From CAWCDJ01 sp963778675 (lineage in GTDB: Bacteria; Acidobacteriota; Terriglobia; Bryobacterales; Bryobacteraceae): 64,000 bases of DNA. The stretch is taken from contig CAVZVI010000009.1 of assembly GCA_963778675.1 (NCBI GenBank), positions 124,001 to 188,000 on the forward strand. Reading direction: 5' to 3'. This document shows positions 41,679-51,234 of this stretch, piece by piece. The notes under the pieces are model-generated. The model made no database searches. It was not told the DNA's origin and saw only the letters and a program-made list of their open reading frames with translations. The position numbers were made by a program, and so were the translations under genes. How positions within the stretch are numbered: the first letter of the stretch is position 1; each line of letters begins with the position of its first letter.

Positions 41679-41852
41679 ACTGGGCATCCCTCTGAAATAA
41701 CAGTATAGCTCGAAAGATTTGAGGTATATTCAGACATCTTTGACTCTTTTGTGGGAATGTTCGACACGCCCGCAAATGGGGGGAGTGCCTGTGATAACGG
41801 CCGGCGCGGTTGCGATTCCGGCTCGAGTCCGATAGTATCGCTTCACTAGAGA

Positions 41853-42338
41853 GTGATCGTGATCTTCGAAGACGGCCTTCGGACTTATGAATTCTACTGG
41901 CCGCACGAGCCCCGGGGAACCGGGACCGTGCTCGACTTCCCATCCGGCGAAGAAGCGCTGGGCTGGTTGAAGCGCCTTCACTTCCGGCGCGGCGATTTCA
42001 TCTTCGCGATGCGAATGCTGGTGGATCGCTACCCTCCTTCCGCAGACGGCCGCTTAAGCGATGACGAAGTGCTGATGGAGGCGGCATGCCTGGTGCGGTC
42101 GCGCCGCCTGGTGGTCTGCGTTCAGGAGCGAAAGATCGCTCAGGGTTCCGCTCCGGCCGTGCCGGAGACCCAGACCTTCGTCCCTTTTCCGCTGCCGAAG
42201 AGGAGGCCGCCGACGGCTCCGCCCGCGCCCTCCGAGCAGAATGACCCGGCAACGTTCTCCCCGGACGTCGATTACCGGGCGCAGGCTGCGGTGTTGGCGG
42301 CGGCGGCGAATTCAGGAGCGCCGTTCTGTCCGGAATGA
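41853..42338 (+). CDS. Hypothetical protein with type VI-effector-like C-terminal motif
   Basis: 161 aa from a GTG at 41853. The N-terminal half is a compact soluble domain (IVIFEDGLRTYEFYWPHEPR, GWLKRLHFRRGDFIFAMRML). Then a Pro-rich linker (PLPKRRPPTAPPAPSEQ) leads to AQAAVLAAAANSGAPFCPE. A similar AA-rich stretch ending with PFCEEC is common between PAAR/VgrG-type carriers and their toxins, which is why a type VI secretion connection is suggested (from memory of such proteins). The next gene encodes a DUF4123 protein. The domain itself is not one I can name. Confidence 0.6.
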   Translation: MIVIFEDGLRTYEFYWPHEPRGTGTVLDFPSGEEALGWLKRLHFRRGDFIFAMRMLVDRYPPSADGRLSDDEVLMEAACLVRSRRLVVCVQERKIAQGSAPAVPETQTFVPFPLPKRRPPTAPPAPSEQNDPATFSPDVDYRAQAAVLAAAANSGAPFCPE

Positions 42339-42380
42339 AGCAGGGCTTAAGGGCGGCGGTCGCCGCCTGATAATTCAGTC

Positions 42381-42947
42381 ATGACCTCCCCAAACGTAGC
42401 GGCGATCGAGCAGCGCCTCTGGCCCGAAGGCTTCCGGCGCGACATATGGATGATCGTCGACGGAGCGCGCGACCTTCGCGTCTATTCCATGCTCCTGGAG
42501 TGCCATCTCGAGTATTCCTGTCTCTACAGCGGGCCGCTTCACCCCGCCCTGGAAGTCGTAGCGCCCTACCTGGTTCAACTGGACTACGATTACCGGGACA
42601 CGCGCCGCTTCCTGAGGGAAGCGTGGGGTAATAGTTGGGGGGTGTTTCTCAAGGCCGATACCGGCATGGACCGGTTGCGGCGCCATCTGCGGGGGTTCCT
42701 CGTGGTGAAGGATCCCGGCAACCAGCGCCTGGTCTTCCGTTATTATGACCCGCGGGTCCTGCGGGTGTATCTGCCCACCTGCACGCCGCAGGAGCTGAGA
42801 TCAGTATTTGGTCCGATCGAATGTTTCTGGACGGAGGATGAGACGGCCGATGCGATGCTGGAGTTCCGGTTTCATCGGGAGCAACTCGTCACGACGAAGT
42901 CTGTGCTCGCCCCGCCGCAACCGGCAATCGAGGCGCACCGCCAATAA
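42381..42947 (+). CDS. DUF4123-domain protein (type VI effector chaperone-like)
   Basis: 188 aa. The pattern DIWMIVDGARDLRVYSMLLE, HPALEVVAPYLVQLDYDYRD, WGVFLKADTGMDRLRRHLRG and FLVVKDPGNQRLVFRYYDPR, VLRVYLPTCTPQELRSVFGP matches the DUF4123 fold. Known members (Tap-1/TEC) chaperone effectors onto VgrG tips in type VI secretion. No vgrG, hcp or effector gene lies within reach, so it is an orphan pair with the preceding gene. The intergenic space is 42 bases, so they may share a transcript. Confidence 0.8.
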   Translation: MTSPNVAAIEQRLWPEGFRRDIWMIVDGARDLRVYSMLLECHLEYSCLYSGPLHPALEVVAPYLVQLDYDYRDTRRFLREAWGNSWGVFLKADTGMDRLRRHLRGFLVVKDPGNQRLVFRYYDPRVLRVYLPTCTPQELRSVFGPIECFWTEDETADAMLEFRFHREQLVTTKSVLAPPQPAIEAHRQ

Positions 42948-42968
42948 CCGTAGACGATCGAGGCGGCG

Positions 42969-43274
42969 TCACATTTCGGCAAGAGCGGCCCGAACACTTT
43001 CCACCGCCGCCGGTTGATCCTTGCGCCGGATCGCCCGCACCATCGACTTCACGTGCGGTATGGCCCGGGCGGCCCTTTCGGAAACCAAGACGAGTTCCGC
43101 CCTCTTATTCACCGGATCCGTCCGATAGCCCTGATACAGGGGACGGGCCATCTGGTGCACCTCGTACGAACACTCGCCGGCCAATTCCACCTGATCTTCC
43201 CATCCGATCTTCCCCGCGCTCTCGAGGGACAACAACATGCCGCGTAATAGAATTTTTGTGCTGTCGTATAGCAT
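42969..43274 (-). CDS. Small hypothetical protein
   Basis: About 101 aa from the ATG at 43274 (MLYDSTKILLRGMLLSLESA), chosen because upstream sequence is a poor Arg-rich extension. The protein is soluble and helical, with YEVHQMARPLYQGYRTDPVN in the middle and a C-terminal helix rich in Arg and Ala. I recognise no domain. It is convergent with the DUF4123 gene and divergent from the RRM gene. Possibly a regulator or stress factor; no evidence. Confidence 0.5.
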   Translation of the reverse strand: MLYDSTKILLRGMLLSLESAGKIGWEDQVELAGECSYEVHQMARPLYQGYRTDPVNKRAELVLVSERAARAIPHVKSMVRAIRRKDQPAAVESVRAALAEM

Positions 43275-43365
43275 CAGTACGCACCTATTTTCGTGTCGGG
43301 CGATTCTTCTTCCGGGCCTCCTCGGCGCCGGAGCAAACCTATTGGCGGGCAACTAGTTATTCATA

Positions 43366-43394
43366 TTGTAGCAGACCGGGGTTCGTGGTACACT
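43366..43394 (+). promoter_or_regulatory. Candidate sigma70 promoter for the RRM gene
   Basis: TTGTAG (43366-43371) and TACACT (43389-43394) are 17 bases apart. The expected start would give a leader of about 105 bases before the ATG at 43508, long enough for the cold-responsive leader often found with small RRM genes (inference). Confidence 0.4.
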
Positions 43395-43507
43395 ACATGC
43401 TCGATTTGATGCTCCCGCCGATTCAAGGCCGACCGGTCTAGCAGGTTCTGCTAAACTCGTTTCCTTTCCAATTAGCCGCCTTCAAATCAGAAGAGGACCT
43501 GACGAAC

Positions 43508-43801
43508 ATGAAGAATATCTATGTAGGAAATCTCAGTTTCGGAGCAACGGAAGATTCCGTCCGCTCCCTGTTTGAAACTCACGGCACTGTGGGGCGCGTC
43601 AACATCGTCACCGATCGGGATACAGGGCAGCCGCGCGGTTTCGGATTCGTCGAGATGAACAACGATGGCGAAGGCGAGAAGGCGATCGCGGCATTGAACG
43701 GCGTGGAGTTCGACGGGAGAGCGCTTACCGTCAATGAAGCCCGCCCCAAGACCGAGCGATCGGGCGGCGGCGGCGGCGGGTTCGGCCGCAGGCGCTATTA
43801 G
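43508..43801 (+). CDS. Small RNA-binding protein with one RRM domain and Gly-rich tail
   Basis: 97 aa. RNP2 IYVGNLS and RNP1 RGFGFVEM are intact; the domain closes LNGVEFDGRALTVNEARP, and the tail ends GGGGGGFGRRRY, the glycine-rich extension typical of cold-induced Rbp proteins. AGAAGAGGAC precedes the ATG by about nine bases. Compared with the RRM protein at 6802 the domain is similar, but that one lacks the Gly-rich tail. A terminator-like hairpin follows. Confidence 0.93.
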   Translation: MKNIYVGNLSFGATEDSVRSLFETHGTVGRVNIVTDRDTGQPRGFGFVEMNNDGEGEKAIAALNGVEFDGRALTVNEARPKTERSGGGGGGFGRRRY

Positions 43802-43822
43802 CAGACGGGCAGTTTGAAGGTA

Positions 43823-43846
43823 GCCGGGGGCAGTCCGGGCCCCCCG
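43823..43846. terminator. Hairpin between convergent RRM and GIY-YIG genes
   Basis: GGGGGC (43826-43831) and GCCCCC (43839-43844) form a six-base-pair stem with a seven-base loop, located between the two stops. No clear T-run; suited to serve as a bidirectional terminator. Confidence 0.4.
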
Positions 43847-43854
43847 CGGCTTAC

Positions 43855-44184
43855 TTAAGCCTGCCCGGCGGGCGAAGGCCACATCGAGAGTGGTCCAACC
43901 ATTCTGTTTCCGATGGGCTCCAGTTCGAAGACGAGCTGATTCTGCCGTTCGACGCGGCGCTCCGCGGGGCAAAGCTCGAATGTGAAGCCCGAGGGGGCAT
44001 GCGCCCGAAGAAACGCATTCGGGGACTGCAAGTGCTTCTGGAGTTCGGCCTGGATATTGGCGGTCACCCCGACATAAATCCACTGGCGCGAATTCGAAAG
44101 GCCGTAGATACCCGACGCAGCCGGGGCATTCTTATCGACCGAGATCCACGTAAAAGACCGGTTCCCGTGATTTTCAAAAGGCAT
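43855..44184 (-). CDS. GIY-YIG-like protein
   Basis: 109 aa. SGIYGLSNSRQWIYVGVTAN shows the GIY...YVG core, and ERQNQLVFELEPIGNRM is placed where the catalytic Glu and the final Asn are expected. The Arg that follows YVGxTxN in active GIY-YIG nucleases (NLRxRxxxH) reads Gln/Glu-Leu (NIQAELQKHL), so activity is doubtful. It resembles the small stand-alone YhbQ/UPF0213-like proteins rather than homing endonucleases. Ribosome-binding site weak. Confidence 0.6.
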   Translation of the reverse strand: MPFENHGNRSFTWISVDKNAPAASGIYGLSNSRQWIYVGVTANIQAELQKHLQSPNAFLRAHAPSGFTFELCPAERRVERQNQLVFELEPIGNRMVGPLSMWPSPAGQA

Positions 44185-44328
44185 TGTGTGGCGACGTGGC
44201 TTGCTAAGAAGGCAAACTCAGATGGCCTGACTTAGTTCAGACCAACTGCAGATTGGGCGGGAGTGCTCAGTCGTTCCCTAATCTAGGGTACTCGGAGGCT
44301 CTTGTCAAGAACCAGGAGTACGGAGACC

Positions 44329-44568
44329 TCAGAGCCAGCGGATGTTGCAGGCGCGGTCCAGCCGGCGGACGGCGGCGCTGAAGGCTTCGTGGAAATGGGT
44401 CGAAGGCCATTGGGCCGCTGAATCGGAATGCACGACAGCCGAAACGGTTTGTCCGACGAAGACGAATTCGACTTTTGGTTCGCCGCCGAGAGCAGGATTG
44501 CTGTGCCAGGATCTTTCAAACTCGGTCTTATCGACCGGGCTGCTGAGTTGAGCCATGAACCGTTGCAT
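44329..44568 (-). CDS. Small hypothetical protein with a strong ribosome-binding site
   Basis: 79 aa. The ATG at 44568 is preceded by AGGAGGTG five bases upstream, close to a perfect Shine-Dalgarno sequence, so translation is likely. The protein begins MQRFMAQLSSPVDKTEFERS and has FVFVGQTVSAVVHSDSAAQW; a compact alpha/beta domain is likely, with no membrane segment. I cannot name it. It has no close operon partner. The 292 bases upstream to 44860 show nothing I can call. Confidence 0.6.
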   Translation of the reverse strand: MQRFMAQLSSPVDKTEFERSWHSNPALGGEPKVEFVFVGQTVSAVVHSDSAAQWPSTHFHEAFSAAVRRLDRACNIRWL

Positions 44569-44860
44569 CGAGACACCTCCTACGGCGCGGAGCCCTTTGC
44601 AGCCCAGGTCATTTCCAACATTACCAGACTTTTGAGCCGGGAGCTGTTATACTTCGGGCTGGCCTCCGAGCGTAGGGAACCGTACGAAGGGCTTGGGAGT
44701 CGCACTATTCCGGCAGGTAGTGGCGAAATTACCATGATCCTACCCAACCGCATCGCAAGTGATAGGGGGAGGCCCCGATTCTGGCAAGAGTAATCGCCGC
44801 AATTCAGTTCGCACCCTCCATCACAGGCTTTAGGCCAGGTAGCCAGTCCAAGAGCCGATC

Positions 44861-45076
44861 GTGAGCCAGTCTTTCACATACATCGATCCCGCTGGAAACC
44901 AGGCGCAGTACACTGTCTACGATAAAGATCGTTTTGAAGATTATTACTGGTCCACCGATCACGGTGACCAGGGATCGGCGCGCTCCTATGTCCTGGCTCA
45001 AGACCGGGCGCGAACCGCGTTGAAGGCCAGCATGGCGGCCAGACGAAGATCCGGCGACGTGCCCCCCTATCGTTAG
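44861..45076 (+). CDS. Small hypothetical protein
   Basis: 71 aa from a GTG at 44861. It starts SQSFTYIDPAGNQAQYTVYD and is rich in Asp, Tyr and Arg, with a basic C-terminal part (RARTALKASMAARRRSGDVP). No domain recognised. It lies 56 bases before the radical SAM gene. The start and the existence of the gene are less certain than for its neighbours, since no clear ribosome-binding site precedes the GTG. Confidence 0.42.
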   Translation: MSQSFTYIDPAGNQAQYTVYDKDRFEDYYWSTDHGDQGSARSYVLAQDRARTALKASMAARRRSGDVPPYR

Positions 45077-45132
45077 CATCCCCGGCTTATCGATGAACAA
45101 CTTGAATTCGGAATTGGAAGCGCGCGCCCCTG

Positions 45133-46791
<1,659 letters not shown>

Positions 46792-46830
46792 TCGCCGGCG
46801 TGGCGGCTCGACCGCGGCTAAAATAGCCCT

Positions 46831-47448
46831 GTGACGGCCCTCGCCCTCACCGCCATCACCGACTTTCTGCTGGCAGGCGAAGCTCTCTTCCTGGCCGGCA
46901 GGATGAGCGCGCGGCCGAAGGCGCGCTTCTCCGCCTCCTGGTATTTCTCGGGTTTTCTGATCCTGCTCGGCGTGGCGGCGCTGCTGGGGGGCGTCGACCA
47001 CGGCCTCTTCGAGCCGGCCGGACTGCCGCGGTACGCGATCCAACACGCCGATTGGATCGTGCTCGGGGGAGTCACGTTCTGTCTGCTCATGGCGACCGCG
47101 CAACAGTTCTTTCCGCCACGGGTGCGGCGCATCGCATTACCGGTGGCGCTGGCGCAGTTCGCAGTCGCCGCCGCAACCGCGCTGGCGGCAGGCAGCTTTC
47201 TCGTGGTGATCCTGAACTACGCTCCCGTCATGCTGCTGCTGCTCGTCTTGAGCGTCGCCGGGCGGAAGCATGGCGGAGGCTCGGGATGGATGGCGGCGGG
47301 GATCCTGACCCTGTTTGCCGCCTCGGGGATTCAGGCGGCGGGCGTGGATGCTGGGGGTCCGCTCGACCGGAACGTTCTCTACCATCTCATTAGTATGATC
47401 GGGGTGTTCCTGCTCTATCGCGGCGGGCTGCGGCTGCGCGCGGAATGA
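46831..47448 (+). CDS. Integral membrane protein of unknown function
   Basis: 205 aa from a GTG at 46831, with about six or seven hydrophobic segments (ALTAITDFLLAGEALFLAGR, FSGFLILLGVAALLGGVDHG, ADWIVLGGVTFCLLMATAQQ and others). His residues in GVDHGL and in YHLISMIGVFLLYRGG are evenly placed, as in seven-helix heme or hemolysin-III-like proteins, but I cannot assign a family. It ends directly at the convergent response regulator gene. Confidence 0.62.
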   Translation: MTALALTAITDFLLAGEALFLAGRMSARPKARFSASWYFSGFLILLGVAALLGGVDHGLFEPAGLPRYAIQHADWIVLGGVTFCLLMATAQQFFPPRVRRIALPVALAQFAVAAATALAAGSFLVVILNYAPVMLLLLVLSVAGRKHGGGSGWMAAGILTLFAASGIQAAGVDAGGPLDRNVLYHLISMIGVFLLYRGGLRLRAE

Positions 47449-47796
47449 TCACTTCGCGGCCAGGGCCTGATCGACGCATTCCCGAAGCGCGCCCGGAAGG
47501 AAAGGCTTGGCGAGGATCTGCACGTCTTCGGGGATCGTCTCGGCGAAACCAGTCATACAGACGATTCTCGCGTCGCGCCGCGCTTCGCGAACCAGCTTCA
47601 CCACCTGGTTTCCGTCCATCACCGGCATCCGAATATCGGTAATCACGAGAGAGATGCGGTCGCGGTAGGAGCGGAACAGCGCCACTGCCTCCAGGCCGTT
47701 GACAGCCGTCATCACCTGGTGCCCGTCCGCCTGCAGCACCGTGGATACGAAGTCTCGAATCATCGCTTCATCGTCAGCGACGAGAATTACCGCCAT
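47449..47796 (-). CDS. Single-domain response regulator (CheY-like)
   Basis: 115 aa, receiver domain only. VADDEAMIRDF holds the acidic pair, LVITDIRMPVMDG the phosphorylated Asp, CMTGFAE the conserved Thr and LAKPFLPGAL the Lys. With no output domain it must signal through a partner or act as phosphate sink. No histidine kinase gene lies nearby. Its start lies within the end of the small membrane-protein gene upstream (23-base overlap), so the two are co-expressed. Confidence 0.9.
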   Translation of the reverse strand: MAVILVADDEAMIRDFVSTVLQADGHQVMTAVNGLEAVALFRSYRDRISLVITDIRMPVMDGNQVVKLVREARRDARIVCMTGFAETIPEDVQILAKPFLPGALRECVDQALAAK

Positions 47797-47989
47797 CCCT
47801 TGGCCTTCGTCTTTGCAGGTCTACGAACATCCAGGCTGCCATGATCAGTATGATCGCGTCCATGACCAAGGCCACGTGGTTGAGAAAGGACCACTTCCAA
47901 AGGTCCTCGGCCAGATCCGAAAGCAAATCGACTGCGCACGACACCGCCAGGAACAGGAAAAACCACCGGCTGTACAGGAACTTCCTCAT
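47774..47989 (-). CDS. Small membrane protein upstream of the response regulator
   Basis: 71 aa from the ATG at 47989 (MRKFLYSRWFFLFLAVSCAV). Two hydrophobic helices, WFFLFLAVSCAVDLLSDLAE and VALVMDAIILIMAAWMFVDL, are followed by a basic tail (LQRRRPRDGGNSRR). It overlaps the response regulator start by 23 bases. The function is unknown, but the overlap ties it to that gene. It is divergent from the fucosidase gene, about 100 bases away. Confidence 0.6.
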   Translation of the reverse strand: MRKFLYSRWFFLFLAVSCAVDLLSDLAEDLWKWSFLNHVALVMDAIILIMAAWMFVDLQRRRPRDGGNSRR

Positions 47990-48091
47990 GCTGCTTTTAC
48001 AATCGTAAACCCTGCCTCCAGCCCCACAATAGCCAATTTGACCCCCGCTCCGATTTGTGCGCCAATAGATGGTTCGAAGGAGGACACCCCG

Positions 48092-49444
48092 ATGCCGCGC
48101 CGATTTTCCCACGTTATAGCGATAACGGCCGCCCTGCTGCTTGCCGCTTCGGCCGCGTTCGCGCAGCCCGCAGCCAAGACCCAGGACGAGAGGATGAAGT
48201 GGTTCCGGGAAGCCAAGTTCGGGCTCTTCATTCACTGGGGGCTCTACTCTATACCGGCCGGGGAATGGAAGGGACAGCCGATTGCGGGCATCGGCGAGTG
48301 GATCATGAACCGCGCCAGGATCCCGGTTGGGGAGTACGAGCAACTGGCCGGCCAGTTCGACCCCGTGAAATTCAACGCCGAGGCCTGGGTGCAGATGGCG
48401 CAGGACGCCGGCATGAAGTACATCGTGATCACCAGCAAGCATCACGACGGCTTCGCCATGTATCACTCGGCGGTCAGCAAGTACAACATCTTCGACGCCA
48501 CGCCCTTCCACCGCGACCCGCTAAAGGAACTGGCGGAAGCCTGCAAGCGGCACGGCATCCGCTTCGGCTTCTACTACTCGCAAGCACAGGACTGGCACGA
48601 ACCGAACGGCGCCGGCAACACCTGGGATTTCGGTCCGGACGATAAGAAGGATTTCGACCAGTACCTCCGCGGCAAGGCCGAGCCGCAGGTGAAAGAGTTA
48701 CTGACCAATTACGGGCCGATCTGCCTGATCTGGTTCGACACGCCGCGCATGATGACCGGCGAGCGCGGCCAGCGCTTCATCGACATCGTCCACTCCCTGC
48801 AACCGGCCACGCTGATCGACGGCCGCCTCGGCACGGCGGGCGACTACCGCTCGATGGGCGACAACGCCATCCCGAACCAGGTGGTCGAGGGCGACTGGGA
48901 GGTCCCGGCCACGCTCAACCATACCTGGGGATACAAGAAGGACGACAACGACTGGAAGAGCCCCGCGGACCTCACCTTCAAACTGGTGGACATCGTGAGC
49001 AAGGGCGGGAACTATCTGCTGAACGTCGGGCCGACCTCGGAAGGCGTCATCCCGCAGCCCAGCCAGGACAACCTGCGCGCGGTAGGCCGCTGGCTGAAGG
49101 TGAACGGCGAGGCCATCTACGGCGCGGGCCCCACTCCTTTCGGCGTCGAACTCGGCAAACCCGACCCCACCCGCCGGGACAAGCGCGGCAATCCCGCATG
49201 GATTGCCGCCACCGACTGGCGCTGCACCACCAAGCCCGGCAAGCTGTACATCCATTTCTTTAAGTGGCCGGAGGGGCCGTTCCAGCTTTCCAAGGTGCAG
49301 GGCAAGGTGACCAAGGCATACCTGCTGGCGGACGCCTCGCACAAATCGCTCAAACTGCACCAGCAGGGCGATACGGTCACCGTGCAGCTGCCCGCCACGG
49401 CTCCCGGCGAGATTGCCTCCGTCATGGTGTTGCAGACGAAGTAG
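48092..49444 (+). CDS. Secreted alpha-L-fucosidase (GH29)
   Basis: 450 aa, retaining fucosidase. A signal peptide (AITAALLLAASAAFAQ, cut near residue 25) precedes the GH29 barrel: KFGLFIHWGLYSIPAGEW, YIVITSKHHDGFAMYHSAVS and ICLIWFDTPRMM with the nucleophile Asp at about 216. GNYLLNVGPTSEGVIPQPSQ closes the barrel, and a C-terminal beta domain follows. It releases fucose from plant or host glycans. GAAGGAGG stands nine bases before the ATG. The GH79-like gene follows in the same direction. Confidence 0.93.
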   Translation: MPRRFSHVIAITAALLLAASAAFAQPAAKTQDERMKWFREAKFGLFIHWGLYSIPAGEWKGQPIAGIGEWIMNRARIPVGEYEQLAGQFDPVKFNAEAWVQMAQDAGMKYIVITSKHHDGFAMYHSAVSKYNIFDATPFHRDPLKELAEACKRHGIRFGFYYSQAQDWHEPNGAGNTWDFGPDDKKDFDQYLRGKAEPQVKELLTNYGPICLIWFDTPRMMTGERGQRFIDIVHSLQPATLIDGRLGTAGDYRSMGDNAIPNQVVEGDWEVPATLNHTWGYKKDDNDWKSPADLTFKLVDIVSKGGNYLLNVGPTSEGVIPQPSQDNLRAVGRWLKVNGEAIYGAGPTPFGVELGKPDPTRRDKRGNPAWIAATDWRCTTKPGKLYIHFFKWPEGPFQLSKVQGKVTKAYLLADASHKSLKLHQQGDTVTVQLPATAPGEIASVMVLQTK

Positions 49445-49623
49445 CGTAGCGGCACGGGCTGGTGCGCGAAGGGGCGGGAATCGCCTGCTGGTCCCGGTGC
49501 CCGGTCTTGACGAACCGCCGGATGTCGCGGCCGCCGCCGGAAGGTCGCGCGCAGGGCGCTCTCGCGGCTGTCGGCGGGCCGGAGCGGTGTTATCATTTTC
49601 CCGACACGCAACGGACACCGGAG

Positions 49624-51219
49624 ATGAACACGAATCGACACCTTGGGCTTTGTGCAGGAGTACTGCTGGCGGGCTTCGCCGGCGCTGCCTACCCGCAGTC
49701 TCCGAGCGGCGCATCGCCTGCTTCCATCGCACCGGCCAGTATGGCCCGCACCGGCACGGTCGATGAGCGATATCAATCGTTCAACATCGAGATGGTCGAG
49801 GTCACCGGCGGCAGATTCTGGAAGCCCTATGGCAAGGAGGTCGACGCTCTTCTGCAAGGGCAGCCGCCGGCCGGCCCGGCGGGGATGGATCCGGCACTGT
49901 ATCAACAACGGCCGCCGATCGATCTCAGCAACCCCCGGCTGCGCAAATTGGCCGCCGCGCTCGGACCCGCGTATGTCCGGGTCAGCGGCACCTGGGCCAA
50001 TACCACGTACTTTCAGGATTCGGAGGATGCAGCCCCGTCCCATCCGCCCACGGGCTTCAACGGAGTGCTGACCCGCCGCCAGTGGAAGGGTGTGGTGGAT
50101 TTTTCGCGCGCGGTCGACGCCCGCATCATCACTTCCTTTGCCATCAGCGCGGGGACCCGCGATGCCGCGGGCGTCTGGACGCCGGTGCAGGCGCGCCGGT
50201 TTCTCGCGTATACCAAATCCATAGGCGGCAGCATCGCGGCCGCCGAGTACATGAACGAACCCACGTTTGCGCAAATGGGCGGCGCGCCAAAAGGCTACGA
50301 CGCCGCGGCCTATGCGCGCGATATCGCCGTCTTCCAGCCGTTCGTGAGGAAGGCTGCTCCGCGGATGATGATTCTCGGCCCTGGTTCGGTAGGCGAAGGA
50401 GCCTCGCTGGTGCCGGCGGGCTTGGCGAGCGGCCAGCTCAAGACCGAGGATCTGCTGGCTGCCGCGGGCCCGGCGTTCGATGCCTTCTCCTACCATTTCT
50501 ATGGCGCCCTTTCGAAACGGTGCGCCGCGATGGCTCCGGGAGCGGGCACAACCCCTGAGGACGCGCTCTCGGAAGACTGGCTGGCGCGCACCGGACGCGT
50601 CGAGGCATTCTACGCCGGCCTTCGCGACCGATTCGCTCCCGGCAAACCGCTCTGGCTCACCGAAACCGCCGACGCAGCTTGCGGCGGCAACCCCTGGGGC
50701 TCGACGTTTCTCGATAGCTTCCGCTATCTCGACCAGCTCGGACGTTTGGCCAGAAGCGGCGTCCAGGTGGTCGCCCATAACACGCTGGCCTCCAGCGATT
50801 ACGGTTTGCTGGACGAGAATACGCTGACCCCGCGGCCCAATTACTGGGCGGCTCTGCTGTGGCGCAGATTCATGGGACGGACGGTGCTCAATCCCGGCCC
50901 GGCGTCCCCGCCGGGAGTGCATCTTTATGCTCACTGTTTGCGCGGTCACGCCGGGGGCGTAGCGCTGCTGGCCATCAACACCAGCCGGACCGCATCGGAA
51001 TCGCTCGAAGTTCCGATAGCGTCGGACCGCTATACACTGAGCGCCCGGAATCTGGAAGACAAGCGGGTCGATCTGAACGGAAGCGAACTCAGGTTAGGCG
51101 CCAACGACGAATTGCCGCCGCTGGCGGGCGTGCCGGCAAAGTCCGGACGCGTTACCTTCGCACCGGCAAGCATCACATTTCTGGCAATGCCGGACGCCCA
51201 CAATGGCAGTTGCCGGTAG
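49624..51219 (+). CDS. Secreted GH79-like glycoside hydrolase (heparanase/beta-glucuronidase type)
   Basis: 531 aa. A signal peptide (LCAGVLLAGFAGAAYPQ) is followed by a clan GH-A barrel: LGPAYVRVSGTWANTTYFQD, SIAAAEYMNEPTFAQMGG with the acid/base Glu at about 212 in the NEP motif, and KPLWLTETADAACGG with the nucleophile Glu at about 347. The final 100 residues form a small beta domain (SRTASESLEVPIASDRYTLS). GH79 enzymes remove glucuronic acid or cut heparan-like chains. The ATG at 49624 was chosen since the frame upstream is only a Pro/Arg-rich extension. Substrate unproven. Confidence 0.82.
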   Translation: MNTNRHLGLCAGVLLAGFAGAAYPQSPSGASPASIAPASMARTGTVDERYQSFNIEMVEVTGGRFWKPYGKEVDALLQGQPPAGPAGMDPALYQQRPPIDLSNPRLRKLAAALGPAYVRVSGTWANTTYFQDSEDAAPSHPPTGFNGVLTRRQWKGVVDFSRAVDARIITSFAISAGTRDAAGVWTPVQARRFLAYTKSIGGSIAAAEYMNEPTFAQMGGAPKGYDAAAYARDIAVFQPFVRKAAPRMMILGPGSVGEGASLVPAGLASGQLKTEDLLAAAGPAFDAFSYHFYGALSKRCAAMAPGAGTTPEDALSEDWLARTGRVEAFYAGLRDRFAPGKPLWLTETADAACGGNPWGSTFLDSFRYLDQLGRLARSGVQVVAHNTLASSDYGLLDENTLTPRPNYWAALLWRRFMGRTVLNPGPASPPGVHLYAHCLRGHAGGVALLAINTSRTASESLEVPIASDRYTLSARNLEDKRVDLNGSELRLGANDELPPLAGVPAKSGRVTFAPASITFLAMPDAHNGSCR

Positions 51220-51234
51220 CGGATGTAGCCGCCG

